Positions 47,439 to 56,413 of a DNA stretch of 64,000 nucleotides are shown here, one piece after another. Every line of letters starts with the position of its first letter. Positions within the stretch are counted from its first letter, which is position 1. Origin of the DNA: Aureispira anguillae. Lineage in GTDB: Bacteria; Bacteroidota; Bacteroidia; Chitinophagales; Saprospiraceae. Below the pieces are notes generated by a model. It had not been told where the DNA came from. It made no database searches and was given only the letters and a program-made list of their open reading frames with translations. The position numbers and the translations under genes were made by a program. Where the stretch lies: assembly GCF_026000115.1 (NCBI RefSeq), contig NZ_AP026867.1, forward strand, positions 4,631,001 to 4,695,000, read 5' to 3'.

Positions 47439-47912
47439 AAATCATTGGTTTTGTTTGAAGTTGTTAGAAGCATTCTTTAAAAGCTTTTGATTTTTTAATC
47501 TGCTACACGATCAATATCACTAACAATCAATCGTATATCATTTTAAATTCATCTAAAAAAATACTTTTAAACAATCTCTTTGTATTACATTAGTTTTGCG
47601 ATAAAAAATCTAAATTGATTGTTGACTTAACAATCAATTTAGCATTCATATATAAGCATTTACAAAAATAGTATTATATTTTAAGATAGCGCTACTGCTG
47701 TATTTTTTTTAACAAAAAATATATAATGTGTTAAATTATTGGATAGTTTAAGCAACCTGCACCTTAGCATATATGCCAACTATAAATTTTAACCATTTCC
47801 CTATTTTCTATGTAGTATTTTATTCTTTTATTTTTCTTTATATCTCAACGTTCAATAAAGCCCTTCCTTTCAAATCAAAGTGCTTTGTGTTCGGGATTCA
47901 GGGCTAAAAAAA
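47439..47912. other. Intergenic region of 474 bp before the giant surface protein gene
   Basis: AT-rich. It contains a perfect 12-bp inverted repeat AAATTGATTGTT / AACAATCAATTT with a 5-nt loop (47612-47640), about 175 bp upstream of the surface protein start. ACAATCAAT also recurs near 47522. No gene seen. Confidence 0.5.
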
Positions 47913-48209
47913 CTATTTCAGCTCATATACATTATTAACCGTCCAAGCCTCTGCCTTTGCAGCAAATTTAGGTTTTGTTTCTACCCATATTTCTCGAAAA
48001 AAATCGGAATGTCGATAAGCGTTCAAATCGTCCTCACTATCCCAGTGACTATGAGAAAAAATAATATTAGGATGATGTACATCTTGAACAATTTGCAAAT
48101 AAGTACATCCCTCAAAATTTCTAATCCGCTCTTTGCGTTGGTTCACAGCCTCCAAAAATCCCTCTACATATTCTTCTTTAAATGTCATTTTCACAAATCG
48201 AATAACCAT
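47913..48209 (-). CDS. Antibiotic biosynthesis monooxygenase (ABM)-like protein
   Basis: Small protein of 98 residues with the dimeric ferredoxin-like ABM fold: VIRFVKMTFKEEYVEGFLEA, then IRNFEGCTYLQIVQD and IIFSHSHWDSEDDLNAYRHS. Such proteins include quinol monooxygenases and heme-degrading enzymes but many have no known reaction. It stands alone. Confidence 0.83.
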   Translation of the reverse strand: MVIRFVKMTFKEEYVEGFLEAVNQRKERIRNFEGCTYLQIVQDVHHPNIIFSHSHWDSEDDLNAYRHSDFFREIWVETKPKFAAKAEAWTVNNVYELK

Positions 48210-48658
48210 TGTTTCCTTCTTAATTTATGTTCAAAAATAAAGCTTTTTTAGTGCCTATTATAGTATAATTCTATTGGCAATAGCAAGATAGATCTAAAAT
48301 AGATCATTACCTTATCTAAGGTAGGAATAATTTTTGATGGCTTATCAATAATTTCTTGCCCCCCCTTTTCAAATCTCAGGTGAATAATTCTATAGAATCT
48401 TTGTTTATAGGTACATAATAGAATTATTTAAATTGTCACATTGTTCATTTATTAAGTTGGAAATTATAGGTTTATTTTTGAATTGCTAGTTATTTTTTGT
48501 ACTTTCAAAAACTGATTTGATAAAAAAATCTAATATTAAAAGTAATACTCCCCACGCTAGCAAATCAATAGAAATTATCTATATATTTAACTATATAGAT
48601 AATGTCTCTATTGGAAAAAAAAACAGACACAACAAACAACAAGAAACTCTTTTTGAGT
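48210..48658. other. Region upstream of recQ
   Basis: About 390-450 bp of AT-rich sequence. The only structure I see is the palindrome at 48574-48603. Confidence 0.5.
48574..48603. promoter_or_regulatory. Perfect 12-bp palindrome at the recQ start
   Basis: ATTATCTATATA / TATATAGATAAT separated by TTTAAC. The right arm covers the first two bases of the upstream in-frame ATG (48602). It is either an operator or a hairpin that hides that start codon. Confidence 0.55.
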
Positions 48659-50869
48659 ATGGAAACAGAAAATATAAGCTTGCATGATTCATTGAAAAAA
48701 TTCTTTGGTTTCAGCAAATTTAAAGGCACCCAACAAGAAGTCATTGAAAGCATCTTAGGAGGTCATGACACTTTTGTTATTATGCCTACTGGTGGAGGTA
48801 AATCGTTATGTTATCAACTTCCTGCATTAATGGTTGAAGGGACAGCACTCGTTATTTCTCCATTGATTGCACTTATGAAAAACCAAGTAGATTCTATTCG
48901 CTCTTTTGCGGATTCCGATTCTATTGCTCATTTTTTGAACTCATCCTTGACCCGTACTCAAATTAAGACGGTCAAAAAAGATATTACAGAGGGGCGTACC
49001 AAGTTGCTTTATGTAGCTCCAGAGACGTTAACTAAAGAGGAAAATTTAGCCTTCTTTGCCAACAACAATATTTCGTTTATTGCCATAGACGAAGCGCATT
49101 GTATCTCTGAATGGGGGCATGATTTTCGTCCTGAATACCGTCGTATCCGCTCTATGATTGAGGCGATGAACAAGCAAATTCCAATCATTGCCTTAACCGC
49201 TACTGCAACTCCTAAAGTTCGTTTAGATATTGTCAAAACATTGCGAATGACAGATCATAACGAGTTTGTATCTTCTTTTAATAGAGATAATCTATACTAT
49301 GAAATTCGTCCTAAAGCAAAACAAGATGATGTTCTAAAAAACATTGTTCAGTTTGTCAAAAGCATGGATGGAAAATCTGGAATTATCTACGTTCAAAGTA
49401 GAAAGGCAACCGAAGAAATTGCTAAATTACTCAATGTGAATGATATTAATGCGGCTCCTTATCATGCAGGCTTAGAAGCTAAAGTACGTAGTGATACTCA
49501 GGACAAGTTTTTAATGGAAAACATTGACGTTATTGTCGCTACCATTGCTTTTGGAATGGGAATTGACAAACCTGATGTTCGTTTTGTTATACATTATGAT
49601 ATTCCAAAAAGTATTGAGAATTATTATCAAGAAACAGGAAGAGCAGGACGTGATGGTTTAGAGGGAAAATGTATTGCCTATTATTCTCACAAAGACATTT
49701 TGCGCTTAGAAAAGTTTTTGCGAGACAAACCTGTTTCGGAACGAGAAATGGGTAGCCAATTACTTTCTGAAATTATTGCTTATTCGGAGACTTCTTCTTG
49801 TAGAAGGCGTTTTTTATTGCATTATTTTGGAGAAGAGTACCAAGATGAGAGCTGTAGCAAAGACAAAATGTGCGACAACTGCAAATATCCTCGTGAAACC
49901 ATTGAGGCAAAACAAGACGTACAGTTGGCACTGAGAACAGTAGAGCAATTGTTAGAAAACTGCCACATCAAGGAAATCGTAGATTTTATTATTGCCAATA
50001 AAACCAAAAATATTTTAGATTTTAAATACGATAAATTGTCTTTATTTGGGGCTGGGAAAGAAAAAGATGCGCATTATTGGAACTCTATTTTGCGACAATC
50101 TTTACTCAATAATTTGCTACTTAAAGACATTGAAACCTATGGCATTATCAAGCTAACTGCTGCTGGAAGGGCCTTTATTGAGCAACCTACTTCTTTCAAA
50201 ATTGCTCTTAATCATGACTTTATCAAAGAAGCAGAAGAGGCAGAAGAAGCCGCAGAAGCAGCCAATACATCTGTACTTGACAAAACGTTATTTAAGATAT
50301 TAATGGCTGTTCGCAAAAAGGTAGCTCAACAAAAAAATGTCCCTCCTTTTGTCGTCTTCCAAGAACCTTCTTTAGAAGAAATGGCAACTCGCTATCCACT
50401 CTCTATTGAGGAAATGAAAAACATATCGGGGGTTAGTGAAGGAAAGGCTCGAAGATATGGACGAGAATTTATTAAGTCCATCCAAAAATATGTTGAAGAC
50501 AATGACATTATTCGCCCTGTTGATTTTGTCATCAAGTCCGTCGCCAAAAAATCTAAGAATAAGGTAACGATCATTCAAAGCATTGATAAAAAAATCCCCT
50601 TTGAGGACATTGCTGAAACCTTGGGATTGTCTATGGAGGATTTGCTGCACGAAATGTATATGATTGTTAATTCAGGGACAAAACTCGATATTAACTATTA
50701 TACCGAAGAAATGATTGATGAGGAGATTTTTGAGGAGATTATTGAGTATTTTATGGAGGCAGAATCAGATTCTTTGGACCTAGCGTTAGAAGAACTAGAA
50801 GAAGACGATATATCAATGGAAGAGATCGCTTTGGTGCGTTTAACTTTTTTGTCAGACACAGCCAATTAG
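48659..50869 (+). CDS. recQ: ATP-dependent DNA helicase RecQ
   Basis: 3'-5' DNA helicase, 736 residues from the preferred start. Walker A MPTGGGKSLCYQLPAL, DEAH box AIDEAHCISEWGHDFRPEY, motif III ALTATATPKVR, and motif VI YYQETGRAGRDG are all intact. The zinc-binding RQC part shows CRRRFLLHYFGEE ... CSKDKMCDNC. An HRDC-like domain lies near 545-630 and a helical tail follows, typical of the long Bacteroidota type. I prefer ATG 48659 (METENISLHDSLKKFFG) because the family begins there. ATG 48602 would add 19 residues, and its start codon lies in the palindrome. Confidence 0.95.
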   Translation: METENISLHDSLKKFFGFSKFKGTQQEVIESILGGHDTFVIMPTGGGKSLCYQLPALMVEGTALVISPLIALMKNQVDSIRSFADSDSIAHFLNSSLTRTQIKTVKKDITEGRTKLLYVAPETLTKEENLAFFANNNISFIAIDEAHCISEWGHDFRPEYRRIRSMIEAMNKQIPIIALTATATPKVRLDIVKTLRMTDHNEFVSSFNRDNLYYEIRPKAKQDDVLKNIVQFVKSMDGKSGIIYVQSRKATEEIAKLLNVNDINAAPYHAGLEAKVRSDTQDKFLMENIDVIVATIAFGMGIDKPDVRFVIHYDIPKSIENYYQETGRAGRDGLEGKCIAYYSHKDILRLEKFLRDKPVSEREMGSQLLSEIIAYSETSSCRRRFLLHYFGEEYQDESCSKDKMCDNCKYPRETIEAKQDVQLALRTVEQLLENCHIKEIVDFIIANKTKNILDFKYDKLSLFGAGKEKDAHYWNSILRQSLLNNLLLKDIETYGIIKLTAAGRAFIEQPTSFKIALNHDFIKEAEEAEEAAEAANTSVLDKTLFKILMAVRKKVAQQKNVPPFVVFQEPSLEEMATRYPLSIEEMKNISGVSEGKARRYGREFIKSIQKYVEDNDIIRPVDFVIKSVAKKSKNKVTIIQSIDKKIPFEDIAETLGLSMEDLLHEMYMIVNSGTKLDINYYTEEMIDEEIFEEIIEYFMEAESDSLDLALEELEEDDISMEEIALVRLTFLSDTAN

Positions 50870-50911
50870 CGCTTATAATTTGATTCTAAAATAATCGTTA
50901 AATAAAACAAT

Positions 50912-50941
50912 AGCCTCAAGACAACATCTTGGGGCTTTATT
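50912..50941 (+). terminator. Terminator after recQ
   Basis: AGCCTCAAGA / TCTTGGGGCT (one G-T pair) with a 5-nt loop, followed by TTATT. Confidence 0.8.
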
Positions 50942-50952
50942 CATTATAGAAT

Positions 50953-52359
50953 ATGTACGCTAAAGTTGTTATTATACTTTGTATAGCCGTTTATTATACC
51001 ATAGGTAAGACAGAATATCGAGCAAAAAATGCGAATCCTTTTATTTACGATCAAGCAGGATATTACAATTACCTGCCTGCTTTTTTTATTTACAAAGACT
51101 TAAATTTTAATTATCTCAACAATGCGCCTCCTGCTAGCAGGGCATTTATAAGCTCTCAGCAACACAAAGCAGGGCATTCTGTCAATATGAATCGCTATAG
51201 CACAGGCATTGCTTTTTTGTTAAGTCCATTTTTTGGATTGGCACATTTGCAAGCCTATTTATCTGGCGCACCTCCAGATGGGTTTTCAGCACCCTACCAA
51301 AGCTGGATTTATATTGGGCATTTTTTTTACTTGCTAATTGCTTTCTTTTTATTGCGTCAAATCCTAAGTTTTTATTACAAAGACCCAATTATTGCTTGGA
51401 CAATAGGGCTTATTGGTTTGGGAACCAACTTAGCTTATTACGCCATTTATGAGCCCTTGATGTCTCACAATTATTCTTTTTTCTTATTTAGTTTAAGCTT
51501 ATTTTTAGCCATTAAGTGGTTAAACAAACAACAGAATAGTACTCTATTATTGCTTGGTTTTACCATTGGTTTGTTGGCAAATACCCGCCTTACAAATCTT
51601 ATTTTTGTTTTGGTCTTAATGCTATGGAATGCTTCATCTTACAATGCTCTTAAAGAACGCTTTTTGTTACTTTTAAAACATTGGAAAGTCTTATTGTTGG
51701 CATTTGGGATAGGCTGTATCCCGTTCTTACCCCAATTATGGTATTGGCAGCATTCTACAGGGCATTGGCTGGTTAACTCTTATGGTGCTCAATCGGTATT
51801 CTTTTGGGCAGATCCTATGATCGGTGAAATTCTGTGGGGATACAAAAAAGGTTGGTTATTGTACAGCCCCTTGATGTTATTTGCAGTTGTTGGTTTAGGC
51901 TTTTTATATCAACAGTTTCCCAAGATTTTTTGGAGTATTTTTTTGTATACCTTGCTCAACTGGTACATTATTTCTTGCTGGTGGTGTTGGTGGTATGGGG
52001 GCAGTTTTGGGATGCGTCCTCTGATAGAATCCATGGCTCCCCTATCTTTAGCCGTTGCTGCCTTCTTACATTGGGCGTTTCAATCCAAACGAACAAAAAT
52101 ACCAATGGTAGGAGCGATTGTATTAGGAATTGGCTTAAATGCTTTTCAAAGCTACCAATATAGCTATAATTGCATTGATAGTTTTGGGATGACTCGCAAA
52201 GCGTATTGGATTGTATTTGGGCAATTGCCTCCTTTATCTCCTTCTGTTGCCAAGGAATACGACAAGTCTCTGTTAGGGGTTTATATGAATCAGATGACCA
52301 TAGAGGACCGCAATGAGACAAAAACCTATAATGAACGCATAGAGATGGAGTCTGAGTAG
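50953..52359 (+). CDS. Polytopic membrane protein, GT-C glycosyltransferase-like
   Basis: Protein of 468 residues with about ten to twelve membrane helices (for example WIYIGHFFYLLIAFFLLRQIL, and HWKVLLLAFGIGCIPFLPQ). The first loop after helix 1 has acidic and aromatic residues (ANPFIYDQAGYYNYLPAFFI), and the late WCWWYGGSFGMRPLIESM segment is distinctive. The layout fits GT-C fold glycosyltransferases that use polyprenyl-linked sugars, but no family is certain. The gene is 83 bp from recQ with a terminator between. Confidence 0.68.
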   Translation: MYAKVVIILCIAVYYTIGKTEYRAKNANPFIYDQAGYYNYLPAFFIYKDLNFNYLNNAPPASRAFISSQQHKAGHSVNMNRYSTGIAFLLSPFFGLAHLQAYLSGAPPDGFSAPYQSWIYIGHFFYLLIAFFLLRQILSFYYKDPIIAWTIGLIGLGTNLAYYAIYEPLMSHNYSFFLFSLSLFLAIKWLNKQQNSTLLLLGFTIGLLANTRLTNLIFVLVLMLWNASSYNALKERFLLLLKHWKVLLLAFGIGCIPFLPQLWYWQHSTGHWLVNSYGAQSVFFWADPMIGEILWGYKKGWLLYSPLMLFAVVGLGFLYQQFPKIFWSIFLYTLLNWYIISCWWCWWYGGSFGMRPLIESMAPLSLAVAAFLHWAFQSKRTKIPMVGAIVLGIGLNAFQSYQYSYNCIDSFGMTRKAYWIVFGQLPPLSPSVAKEYDKSLLGVYMNQMTIEDRNETKTYNERIEMESE

Positions 52360-52369
52360 TTGATGGACT

Positions 52370-52414
52370 AATTTGATAATTTGAAGATGGCAATTATCTT
52401 CAAATTATCAAATT
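52370..52414. terminator. Bidirectional hairpin between convergent genes
   Basis: Perfect 19-bp arms AATTTGATAATTTGAAGAT (52370-52388) and its reverse complement (52396-52414), 7-nt loop. It separates the membrane protein gene from the T9SS gene on the other strand. Confidence 0.72.
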
Positions 52415-52432
52415 GTCACGGTTATCAATACA

Positions 52433-53596
52433 CTATTGTTTGTGAACTTCTAGTTGTGCTCGTTTGAGAATCTTTCCCGCTTTATTTCGCAAAACTACCA
52501 CATAATGCCCATTCGCTATAGCAGTCGTATTTACTTGATGTGTTGTTTCAAGAATCGTTCCTTCTGCCAATACAACACGCCCTAACATATCTACGATAGA
52601 AAGGTAGTATCCCTCCCTAGGCATATCCCTTGCCGCTACTTGGATTTGAACGGTTTGCTGTGCAGGATTAGGAAATAATTTTGCAGCAATCTCATTTTCC
52701 AGATAGCGAACGTCAATCGTGCTTGGTGGATTATTGATAATGGTATCCAAAAATTCTATGTTGGTAATTATTGTTTCGGCACTATCTAGTGTTAAAGTAA
52801 CCAATGGTTGTTTCACTCCTTCTGACAAGAAGTTGTATTGGACTATAGTTCCACTTGTAGGAAATGGCAATTGCATAAATCCAGCTAAATCAAACCATTG
52901 AAAGCCCAAAAATGGAACATCCACCCCTACTTCTAATTTCATTGTAAAGTCGGTAACCACCTTTTGACGAAGTACATTATACGTACTATCAGCCATTGCA
53001 CAAGTTCCCCAAGCATCTACTTCACGATCTTCATCGCCGTCCATTGCAATACGGATAGAATCTGGACTTAAAGGCAACCCAGATACAAGTGAATCAATCA
53101 ATTGGCGCAAAAAAGGAACGCTATCAATATGTGCACCAAATCTAAACGTATAAATATCTGAGGCAATATCATTATAAGTCAATGGAACAATTTGCTTGAT
53201 ATGACTATTTGCATAATCATTGATAAAAGAAACCCCAAACAGCTCAAAACCTCCCCCTACACGTTCTACTTGTGTTGCCGTCACATCAGTATAAGCAATT
53301 CCAATCTGTCCCACCAAAGGCTGTAAGACATCTGTATTTGGAAACATTGCAAAATCAGCCCCTGAGGATGCTGGTTGAATGGTGTCATAATTGGTATTAA
53401 TTGCCGTTAACTGAGAAAAGTCCCATGCTGTTGCTGTTGCGCTTGGTGCAGTGACTGTTAGTGTCGAATCGACAGCCGTAGAGATAGACAACACATCTCC
53501 TGCTTGTGGAAAACTAATTGCAGTATAAGTAATTTGTCCTACACTAGATCCAACAATTAATAAGCATAGTAAATTTAACAGTAAGTATTTTTTCAT
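52433..53596 (-). CDS. T9SS type A sorting-domain protein
   Basis: Secreted protein of 387 residues. Signal peptide starting MKKYLLLNLLCLLIVG and ending SVGQ; a central beta-rich region of unknown type (AYTDVTATQVERVGGGFELFG); and a C-terminal type A sorting domain (AAKLFPNPAQQTVQIQV, then GRVVLAEG and a Lys-rich end). I chose the ATG at 53596; the frame stays open to 53653 but adds non-hydrophobic residues before the signal peptide. Confidence 0.85.
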   Translation of the reverse strand: MKKYLLLNLLCLLIVGSSVGQITYTAISFPQAGDVLSISTAVDSTLTVTAPSATATAWDFSQLTAINTNYDTIQPASSGADFAMFPNTDVLQPLVGQIGIAYTDVTATQVERVGGGFELFGVSFINDYANSHIKQIVPLTYNDIASDIYTFRFGAHIDSVPFLRQLIDSLVSGLPLSPDSIRIAMDGDEDREVDAWGTCAMADSTYNVLRQKVVTDFTMKLEVGVDVPFLGFQWFDLAGFMQLPFPTSGTIVQYNFLSEGVKQPLVTLTLDSAETIITNIEFLDTIINNPPSTIDVRYLENEIAAKLFPNPAQQTVQIQVAARDMPREGYYLSIVDMLGRVVLAEGTILETTHQVNTTAIANGHYVVVLRNKAGKILKRAQLEVHKQ

Positions 53597-53709
53597 AATG
53601 GTATACATATTTAATATTTTGTACGTAGAGCTTTTTACCACACAAAAATACACATTATTACTGAAATTGCAGAATTCGCTTCCTTTTGATTTACGTTAAA
53701 GTCCTCATT

Positions 53710-54738
53710 TTATGGCTGTTCTTGGATAGCATAAAATCCATTAGAAGTTGTTTCTATTTGGGCTAAGGTTCGAGTCTTTTCAAAATAGTCATAAGCAGGT
53801 TTCATGCTTTCCCATAAGTGGATAACATTTGTTTGGTGACTCCATTCGCTTGCCAAAGTTGCGAGCTTATCCGCTTCCAAACGAGCAGGAAAAATATGAA
53901 TTGGAATTTGAACTTGCCCCTTGTCCTTAGCTTCTACGGCCAAAATATACACATTAGGAATTCTTAAGTCTGTAATAGCCAAACAACCTACTGAAATGGT
54001 GTGACCATGTATACAAATAGAGCCGCCAATTTTAGCTTCTTCGGCATTTCTGATCACATCTGCTGAATTGGGATAGTTGATTCTCAAAGATATTTTATAG
54101 GAACTCTCTGGATTAAAATAATCAATATAATAAAACCCTTCTGGCACTTGCATATCCCCCTCTCTCCGCTTAGGTCCCAATGTGCTCATTCCCTGATAAA
54201 ATGGGTAAGTGATCAATCGTGTATAGGTAGATCGTTCTTTGGGTTTCGCCCATAATTCCAATACTCCTTCTTCCTTAAAGGCACGCATATAAAAATCAAT
54301 ATTAAAGGATTGAATCCCTTTTGAAAGCAATAATTTTTTAATATAAGTAGCATTCTCTTTGTAGATATCCTGTACTCGCTCAAAGGACAATTGATGCTGT
54401 TTGAATGCATTAGATGCTCGATGTTCCCAATTTTCTAAATTAATGCTATCAACGGCAGCCTGATCTGCCTCATAGGTTAGCTCGTCTTCTACAAAGTCCT
54501 CTTCTGTTGGAAATTCTTTTTGATCCAACGCCAAAAGTAAGCTATCCATGAGCTTTAATTCCGCAACAACGCTATCTGGGAGGTCACCATAAAGGGCTTC
54601 ATTTGAGGAAAGACCACTGCTATCGACCATTGATCTAATTGGAATTATGTTGTTGGGTTCTTCTTTGGTTATGCTTGTATTTTGGCAGGCAAGGATCATC
54701 ATCAAAAAAGAAAGGCTTAAGAAACTATGAGTTTTCAT
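53710..54738 (-). CDS. L,D-transpeptidase (YkuD-like) lipoprotein
   Basis: Envelope protein of 342 residues with lipobox MILAC (Cys18). The region GGSICIHGHTISVGCLAITD contains the His and Cys of the L,D-transpeptidase active-site motif HG...S-x-G-C, and MSTLGPKRREGDMQVPEGFYYI is the upstream part. It would cross-link peptidoglycan or attach proteins to it, or trim it (inference). Start is the only in-frame ATG before the signal peptide. Confidence 0.82.
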   Translation of the reverse strand: MKTHSFLSLSFLMMILACQNTSITKEEPNNIIPIRSMVDSSGLSSNEALYGDLPDSVVAELKLMDSLLLALDQKEFPTEEDFVEDELTYEADQAAVDSINLENWEHRASNAFKQHQLSFERVQDIYKENATYIKKLLLSKGIQSFNIDFYMRAFKEEGVLELWAKPKERSTYTRLITYPFYQGMSTLGPKRREGDMQVPEGFYYIDYFNPESSYKISLRINYPNSADVIRNAEEAKIGGSICIHGHTISVGCLAITDLRIPNVYILAVEAKDKGQVQIPIHIFPARLEADKLATLASEWSHQTNVIHLWESMKPAYDYFEKTRTLAQIETTSNGFYAIQEQP

Positions 54739-54957
54739 CTGCTTGCTTGTTTTTAGTTTTCAACCTTATCATAACAAGCTATTAACAAAAAGATACAGTA
54801 GCTAAAGACCTAAACCTCTAAGGATTGTTAAAAAATTATAACAAAAGGTAATTTAGCCAAGGTTTCGGGAAAATTAGCCTAACTCAACAGTGCTCTAATG
54901 TATGATATTTGTCTCATCAAGTTAATACATTTATAAACACTTAAATTCTTTATTACA

Positions 54958-55332
54958 ATGAAAAATAAATTAGTAGCCATTTTGTTTCTTTTAGTCGCTG
55001 TAGTTAATTTTGGATATGCACAAGAGCATACTTCTTCCTCTGTTATTAAGCTAGAACAAACACCAGGTAAATTTACAGTTCAAAGTTTAACGCTAGAAGC
55101 AGGAACCTACCAATTTGAGATTGCGAACAAGGGGATCAATCATGAAGTAGGGTTTGTAATTGCTCCCAAAGGAAAACCAGAACAAAAGTACCATATCAAA
55201 GAAGGTTATGTTCAAAAAACCATCAAAGCAGGAGAAACCTCATTAACCAAACAAGTAAGTCTAGAAAAGGGAGAATATATCTATTTTTGCCCACTAAATC
55301 CTACGCCTCATTATACGTTAATTGTTCAGTAA
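54958..55332 (+). CDS. Cupredoxin-like periplasmic protein
   Basis: Protein of 124 residues: signal peptide (about 1-21, ending GYAQ), then a small beta-sandwich with candidate copper ligands His62 (KGINHEVGF), Cys111 and His118 (YIYFCPLNPTPHYTL). The Met that usually completes the blue-copper site is missing from the expected place near the C-terminus. It probably binds copper, or once did. Confidence 0.72.
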   Translation: MKNKLVAILFLLVAVVNFGYAQEHTSSSVIKLEQTPGKFTVQSLTLEAGTYQFEIANKGINHEVGFVIAPKGKPEQKYHIKEGYVQKTIKAGETSLTKQVSLEKGEYIYFCPLNPTPHYTLIVQ

Positions 55333-55429
55333 AACGTGCTTAGACGCAACCATTAATAGACTGGTATGCTTTGTCTGCAATAAAAATGCTCAAAAACATA
55401 AAAAAAAAACACTAATTATCCTTTGTTTT

Positions 55430-55460
55430 TTTGATAGTCTCCTAAAGATGTGTATCTTTG
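55430..55460 (+). promoter_or_regulatory. Promoter of rplU-rpmA
   Basis: TTTG (55430-55433), 19 bp, TATCTTTG (55453-55460): a perfect match to the Bacteroidota consensus, 42 bp before the L21 start. Confidence 0.78.
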
Positions 55461-55502
55461 CCTGCCTATTTGTGATTTGTAGATAACAATTTAATTAAAA
55501 AA

Positions 55503-55808
55503 ATGTACGCAATAGTAGAAATCAAAGGACAACAGTTCAAAGTGAGCGAAGGACAGGAAATCTTCGTACATCGCTTAGAAGCTGCTGAGGGTGATAAAGT
55601 TACTTTCGACAAAGTACTCCTCGTAGCGAAGGAAGGCAACTTCCAAGTTGGTACCCCAACGGTAGCAGCAACAGTAGAAACTACTGTTCTTGAGCAAGTA
55701 AAAGGTGACAAAGTCATCGTGTTCAAGAAAAAACGCCGCAAAGGGTATCGCCGCAAAAACGGACACCGTCAGCAATTCACAAAAATCAAAGTTGATAGCA
55801 TTGCATAA
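55503..55808 (+). CDS. rplU: Ribosomal protein L21
   Basis: Large-subunit protein of 101 residues; begins [20 protein letters not shown] and ends [13 protein letters not shown] with the basic [16 protein letters not shown] stretch. Normal length. L27 follows after 52 bp. Confidence 0.97.
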   Translation: MYAIVEIKGQQFKVSEGQEIFVHRLEAAEGDKVTFDKVLLVAKEGNFQVGTPTVAATVETTVLEQVKGDKVIVFKKKRRKGYRRKNGHRQQFTKIKVDSIA

Positions 55809-55860
55809 TGCTGAATCTTATTATTTAACCTTAAGTCAATAACTTATAAAAATATAAATC

Positions 55861-56109
55861 ATGGCTCATAAGAAAGGTGTAGGTAGTACGGATAACGGAC
55901 GTGATAGTAATAGTAAACGTCTTGGTGTCAAATTGTTTGGCGGCCAATCAGCTATTGCAGGTAATATCATCGTACGTCAACGTGGTACTAAATTCCACCC
56001 AGGTAATGGTGTAGGATTAGGTAAAGATTATACCATCTTTGCACTAAAGGATGGCGTTGTTGAATTCAAAAAAGGATTCAAGAATCGTACCTTCATTCAT
56101 GTAGTATAA
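55861..56109 (+). CDS. rpmA: Ribosomal protein L27
   Basis: Large-subunit protein of 82 residues, starting [20 protein letters not shown] with the usual [18 protein letters not shown]. It has the short N-terminus (no cleaved leader). Downstream of L21 and closed by a terminator. Confidence 0.97.
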   Translation: MAHKKGVGSTDNGRDSNSKRLGVKLFGGQSAIAGNIIVRQRGTKFHPGNGVGLGKDYTIFALKDGVVEFKKGFKNRTFIHVV

Positions 56110-56125
56110 ACATACTACCAATGAT

Positions 56126-56167
56126 AAAAAGCCATTCCGAACCTGATTCGGGATGGCTTTTTTAATT
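56126..56167 (+). terminator. Terminator after rpmA
   Basis: Stem AAAAAGCCATTCCGAA / TTCGGGATGGCTTTTT, with G-T mispairing, then more T. Confidence 0.88.
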
Positions 56168-56170
56168 TAA

Positions 56171-56340
56171 AGTAAGTAAGCGGGCATAAAAAAGTATAGA
56201 TAAAAAAAATACCTATTTTTAGTACTAATCAAAGAAAAAAGTTGAAGTTTTAGCGAGCTAAGACGAAATTTTTTGATGAAGAGTAGTGCAAAAAGATTTA
56301 TTTTTTTCCTGTAAATTATTGTGATCGATTACTTATATTA
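56171..56340. repeat. Longer member of the ATAAGTAAT...GCCCGCTTAC repeat family
   Basis: The left end AGTAAGTAAGCGGGCATAAA and the right end GTGATCGATTACTTATAT match the inverted ends of 15177-15256. Between them are about 100 bases not present in that copy. Lies between rpmA and der. Confidence 0.55.
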
Positions 56341-56413
56341 AAAAAATAGGCTCAATAGTAAGTTTGATTCAATAGAATCACAAAACTTGTAATTGAACCA
56401 AAAAATATTAATA

